From assembly GCA_037833965.1 (NCBI GenBank), contig AP031357.1, positions 17,132,001 through 17,196,000 on the forward strand: 64,000 nt of DNA, given 5' to 3'. How positions within the stretch are numbered: the stretch's first letter is position 1; each line of letters starts with the position of its first letter. This stretch comes from Marchantia polymorpha subsp. ruderalis (Eukaryota; Streptophyta; Marchantiopsida; Marchantiales; Marchantiaceae). The notes below the pieces were generated by a model, which worked only from the letters and a program-made list of their open reading frames with translations, was not told the DNA's origin and made no database searches. A program made the position numbers and the translations under genes. This document shows, piece after piece, positions 59,600-64,000 of the stretch.

Positions 59600-60369
59600 A
59601 AGAACTATTTATATAATGTTCATAAAATTTTCTGGTTTTTTTGAAATCATGATATGTTCTAAAATACTGTATATATAATGTTTATAAAATTAACAAGAAA
59701 AAAAATGCAGAGAAATAAAAATAAGCAAAGTGTACGAAGAGTAGTACAAGAGAGTCACGGCCAATGGGCCGAAACTCTAAACTAACTAGTCTTAGTATAT
59801 GAATACACCTTGTGCACTTTGTCACATTACTCCTAGCAAATGTTGGTGATCAACAATTTCCTTAGTGTATAATTACTTAGCAACAAATCGGAGAATGAAA
59901 ATTCATAAATGATTAATTTTAGACTAGAAATAAGGAAATCAAATTTGTAGTCAAATATGATAGAGTAAAGAATATATAGAAATAACAAGAGTAACATAAA
60001 AAATAGCATAAATATTATTTCTATTGTTCATGTTTAATATAATAAAATAATATTTAATTAAAATTATGAAAAAATAATTTTTGTTAATGCATTAATTGGA
60101 TTAATTTTATCGTCAATTTTTATTAGTTTATTAGTTTTATCAGAAATTTTCTATTTAATAAAATGATATTTGATAAATATATGTTTTGTTATACATCATT
60201 AGATTTGGAGCAATGTATAAAGCATGCTTTCTATCATCATGAAGATTCATAATCTCATGTTTTAATATTATGTGAATGATAAATTTATCCAACCAAATAG
60301 TTTTTTTTGTGTTTCTACTATTGTTATATATTCAATTTGCGTTATAAACTAAGTTATACAGTTTTAGTA
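59600..60369. other. AT-rich spacer
   Basis: No recognisable gene or strong repeat before the copia relic. Only short AT-driven open frames are present. Confidence 0.5.
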
Positions 60370-61720
60370 AAATAGATGTCAAACTAATGCATCCATCCCC
60401 AAATGTAAACACATTATAAATTTATTTTGATTCAAATATTATCCATAATAAACATCAATGTAGTCTAATAATGATTTGATATTTTCTAATAAATCATCAA
60501 ACTATAAATTATAATCATAAGTAAATTTTTAATATCTAAGTATTCAATTTAACTCTATCCAATATAACTTGCTTAGATTCGACATGAATAACTATTCGAC
60601 AAAGTGAATAACTATTCACTTTGTTCATTCGTAGAAAAATATCAGGTTTTGTCTTCACCATCAAATATATGAGGATGGTCAAAGCTTTGTTGTAATGAAC
60701 ACATGACATCTTTGTTTTATCAATGGCATCGATTTGACATTGCAATGTGTTGCCAAAGGAGTCCATATTACTTTTGAGTTAATCCTGTCAGATACACAGA
60801 ACATGTTAAACACATTGAACAAACTTGTCTTGATTCAACTACTGACTATTCTTCATCAAATAACTATATATGTACATCATTCATATCATCTTGGACTTAT
60901 CTAAATCTTTCATCTTGAATAGAAACTTGACATAGATCTAGGTATATATGAACGTGGAATCATTTTTTTGTCAAAATGAGCATATCATTCATATCGAGTA
61001 CTAAAAAAATAAAATTGAAGATATCATTATTCACATTCTTTATACAAGTATCATAAACACTTTGTGTTTTCATGAAATTATCAAAATTTGCATTATATAT
61101 TCCAATGCCTTGCTTTAAACTATGTTATGATTTCAACAATTTATAATCCAACTTCTATTTACTTTTTTTCTCATATAGATTTAATATTATATAATTTCAT
61201 AGGAAAATGTTATAATTATATGCACATGATACATAACAATACCAAATATTACAACAGGCAAACATATCAAACAAATTGTAGCATATTTTGTCAACAGTGA
61301 AAAAAATCTGTTCTAAATAAAACTTTTATCTTTTTTGAAACCTCTAGCCATCTATTTGACTTTGAAGATATTATACTTGTCATATATTAGAATGTTTTTC
61401 AATTTGTACATCTACTTGCAATCAATCAAAGCTTAACTAGTAAGATCAATTAAGTCACATGTTTTGTTATCAATCAGCGATGCATCTTTCACATCATAGC
61501 AATATTTTATTCAAATTTATTAACAAATGCTTAAGCTTTTATGTAAGAAGAAGTTTATCATTTTTCCAAAATCAATCCAATGCCTTCACAATCATTTGCA
61601 TCAATGTCACGATCTTCAAGAATGTATGAATTAGTCCATACCTGAATGGAGTCTTTTTAATCAGGTTTGATGATCTTCAATAAAATTATGATTGATCTCC
61701 GTTGTTTGATGCGAATATTT
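60370..61720 (-). pseudogene. Decayed Ty1/copia pol relic
   Basis: Read on the minus strand, the segment follows the copia fragment at 2828-4513 in the same order, heavily mutated. The clearest piece is 60766-60536: MDSFGN, then KTKMSCVHYNKALTILIYLM and VKTKPDIFLRMNKVN, matching MDSKGV, NMSCVPYEQAVSNLMYLM and CTRPDIAFAMGKVSR of the other copy. The RNase H side is visible as DNA near 60380-60420 and the polyprotein side near 61555-61640 (CTTCAAGAATGTATGAATT versus CTTCTAGAATGGATGAATT). Many differences are G/C to A/T, and stops and frameshifts are everywhere. It is non-functional. Confidence 0.7.
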
Positions 61721-62298
61721 GATACTCACCAACAAGAACTTGCTTCTCTAATTTTTTTTCTTTAGTAATTTACTCCTTTAGTATAAGAGATTCTTCTTGT
61801 TTCACGTTATTAATCATATAATCATCCATCTTTCCATTTATAATATATGTGATAATATAACTCATAGGTTTTTTTGTCAACACTAAACATGTTTTGCTTT
61901 TTCAAATAAAGTTTGAAAATGAAGAATCACAATACTCTCAACTTGTTCATGGAGTTCATTTCAATAGGTGTCGTTATACAATTTCAGCCTCAACATTTTG
62001 GCAAGATCCATGATTTCAACTTGACTTTAATCTATCTTTCTCAGAGTATATTGTCATCACGTCCACAGTATTTGACTATGTTGTGTCTTGAGTATTTGAC
62101 TATGTTGTGTCTTGCTTTCTCACGGATTTAGTGGCCGTGATTTCATTATAACGCATGTTTGAGATTGTAACTGGTATTGTTTTAGTCAAAGATTATTTCT
62201 ATAAATGACAAAAATTATAGAAATAATCTTTCAGAGAAGAAGTCTGCAACATACTCCGCATAAATTTTGAATTTCAATCGAAGAATATTCTATTGAGG

Positions 62299-62348
62299 TG
62301 GAATATTTTGTTTGGAAAAATATTTTGTTTGCGAAACAAAATATTCCA
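62299..62348. repeat. Nested inverted repeats sharing one right arm
   Basis: TGGAATATTTTGTTT (62299-62313) pairs with AAACAAAATATTCCA (62334-62348). AATATTTTGTTT (62319-62330) pairs with the same right arm (62334-62345) around GCG. Two mutually exclusive hairpins are therefore possible; a 20-bp direct duplication of the left arm is the likely origin. Confidence 0.6.
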
Positions 62349-62359
62349 ACAGTCAACCA

Positions 62360-64000
62360 TCAAACGAACCCGTGTCCAATGGACTCCGTACTCAAATGCT
62401 TCGAAATAGCTTTGATGTCCGAATTCTTTGGTACAATTTAGTCAAGTCTTCCTTACGGCCACTCCCTTAATCCAATTCGGTATACAATGCAAGGCATTCT
62501 TGCAAACATTCTCTTTGTAGAGCGAAAATAGTTTTCAGCAATGATATCTCCGTCCAGAAGGTAAACTTCAAAGATCATGCAGGTTTCCAACATAAAATAG
62601 ATTCTAAGTTAACGCGGGTCAATAAAAAAACAGAGCAAACTGCAGGAACTTCCGAGACTGATGACATATGGTTAAAGAAATGATATAAAAAGAACATGGA
62701 TTTCTGGTTTACAGCTCTTTATGAGTCCTTCCAACCGAGAAAAGTTTGACTTGCAAGTGAAAGTTTAACTCCAAACCTAAAAATAAGGGTCTCAATTAAA
62801 AGCATAATCGACCGCTCTACGAAATATCATGGAGAGAGAATTCCAGCAATCACTTGGAATTCGGAGAGAACTGATGGAAGTACTGTGGAACCCCAACACG
62901 AGACTAAGAGGCCCATCAGGTTTGAATGAAAGGCAATGGAGCCTTCCATTAACAGACAACTCGTCAAATCGAAAAATCAGTCGGTCAAAGTTGTCAAAAA
63001 TGGAATAAGTAAACCATAGTCATTGGGAGCAAGTAATCAGCACTAATAAGTGAGTTGGCAGATGAGATCAAATTTCAGCATGTCCATCCGTGCGGTGGCC
63101 GACTCACATAGAACTGGAAAACAGGTTCCATGCTGGAAATTAGGTTCATCGGCGTCACATCCAAAATGACCACTGCTCCGCCAGGAAGCAGTGTTTTCCA
63201 GCCAAACCGCTAACGAACTTCTTCATCGTGTCACTTCCCAAACAGCTCCTCCAGACAACCACCGACTACAGGCTCCTTTTCCGTATGTCGAGAATCAACT
63301 TTCGGCCAATTTCCTAACCTACGAGCATAATAACACTGAAGCGAACCTAACTTGGTGTGCAGCAAAGCTGCACACATGAAAGAGCGGAGTACATTCACAA
63401 TATCTAAAGTAAGCAATTGAATTTTCTTCTCAACAACTGATATTATCTAACAACTTATATTATCATACACATACATTTGCCAATTCTGATAGTAAAGATT
63501 CAGAAATATTATTTCGCACATTTGGAGTCAATATGTGGAGAACAACAGATTATTACTAGATGACAATCAAATTTGATATCCAAACTTGCCATCTTATAGG
63601 CAAGGAAATAGGCAGTCATCCTGAATGCACTAACATGGATTGCATTCAGCAGCAGATTATGAAACGCAATAAACGGCAAGACAAATCCAAAACAGGAATG
63701 CGGAAGAAAGCAGGAGGCGCTTGCAATCCACCCAAACGAACTTTACATCTCGACCTTCTTGGAAGTTTCTTATAATAACCGCGGAGCAAGATGAACATAA
63801 ACACTCACGTTGCATGTTTCTGAACATATATACTCTATTCCGTGATGTGTTCTGCGGTTTCCGACGTCAGTTTTGCATACTCGTGAGCTTGATTGACTAT
63901 TTGAATAGTCAAAGAATCGATCTTATAAGTTCTTAATCATTCCTTGGTACCGAAAATATGAATTCCATTACATCTCTCCGCTCCACTGCTAAGGGATCGT
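62360..64000. other. Right end of the window, no recognised gene
   Basis: Composition is less AT-rich than before, and open frames (63191-63379, 63560-63775, 63721-63936) show no known motif. Exons of a gene lying mostly outside the window, or a non-coding transcript, cannot be excluded. Confidence 0.4.

Noticed and set aside
1-64000. CRISPR array, bacterial operon or prophage
   Set aside because: No regularly spaced identical short repeats with unique spacers. Spliced genes and plant families make a bacterial origin untenable.

Overview
The window looks like nuclear DNA of a land plant. Genes have many short GT-AG introns and a chloroplast Tic22-like protein, an SGS3-type XS-domain protein and a plant LRR receptor-like protein are present. 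Compact, CpG-rich gene starts sit in very AT-rich, transposon-littered spacer. This would suit a bryophyte or another non-seed plant, but that placement is inference from composition and style, not from a marker gene.

Layout. 1-1 kb: first exon of a minus-strand M28 (ERMP1-like) membrane peptidase that leaves the window on the left, with its CpG-rich leader. 2.4-4.5 kb: truncated, frameshifted Ty1/copia element with one LTR and a polypurine tract, abutting a repeat patch (4.5-5.0 kb). 5-10 kb: AT-rich spacer. 10.3-17.3 kb: complete ten-exon Tic22-like gene, which I could splice to a 615-residue protein. 18.5-22.9 kb, convergent: six-exon gene for an 882-residue protein with a proline-rich N terminus, XS zinc finger, XS domain, long coiled coil and C-terminal RING finger. 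25.3-34.4 kb: spacer with a solo LTR-like piece and a direct repeat. 34.4-37.8 kb: intact single-exon hAT-transposase-derived gene (856 aa), probably domesticated. 38-43 kb: spacer with a 127-bp tandem duplication and a near-perfect foldback. 43.1-45.1 kb: a whole but dead pogo/Tigger-like DNA transposon with TA duplication and decayed inverted ends. 46.7-58.8 kb: an LRR receptor-like protein locus with one large gene (about 1560 aa), a truncated copy of its 3' end and a scrap of its 5' end. 58.5-59.5 kb: two inverted-repeat insertions. 60.4-61.7 kb: a second, heavily AT-drifted copia relic.

The genes do not form an operon-like unit. Common threads are: every recognised gene other than the receptor starts at a CpG/GC-rich island; the LRR gene has grown by exact 720-bp (240-residue) internal duplication; and transposons are seen at several stages, from possibly domesticated (hAT) through whole but dead (pogo) to nearly erased (copia relic). 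The most unusual items are the XS-coiled-coil-RING protein, which joins an RNA-silencing module to a ubiquitin-ligase module, and the triplicated LRR cassette. All domain calls are from reading the sequence; no search was run.
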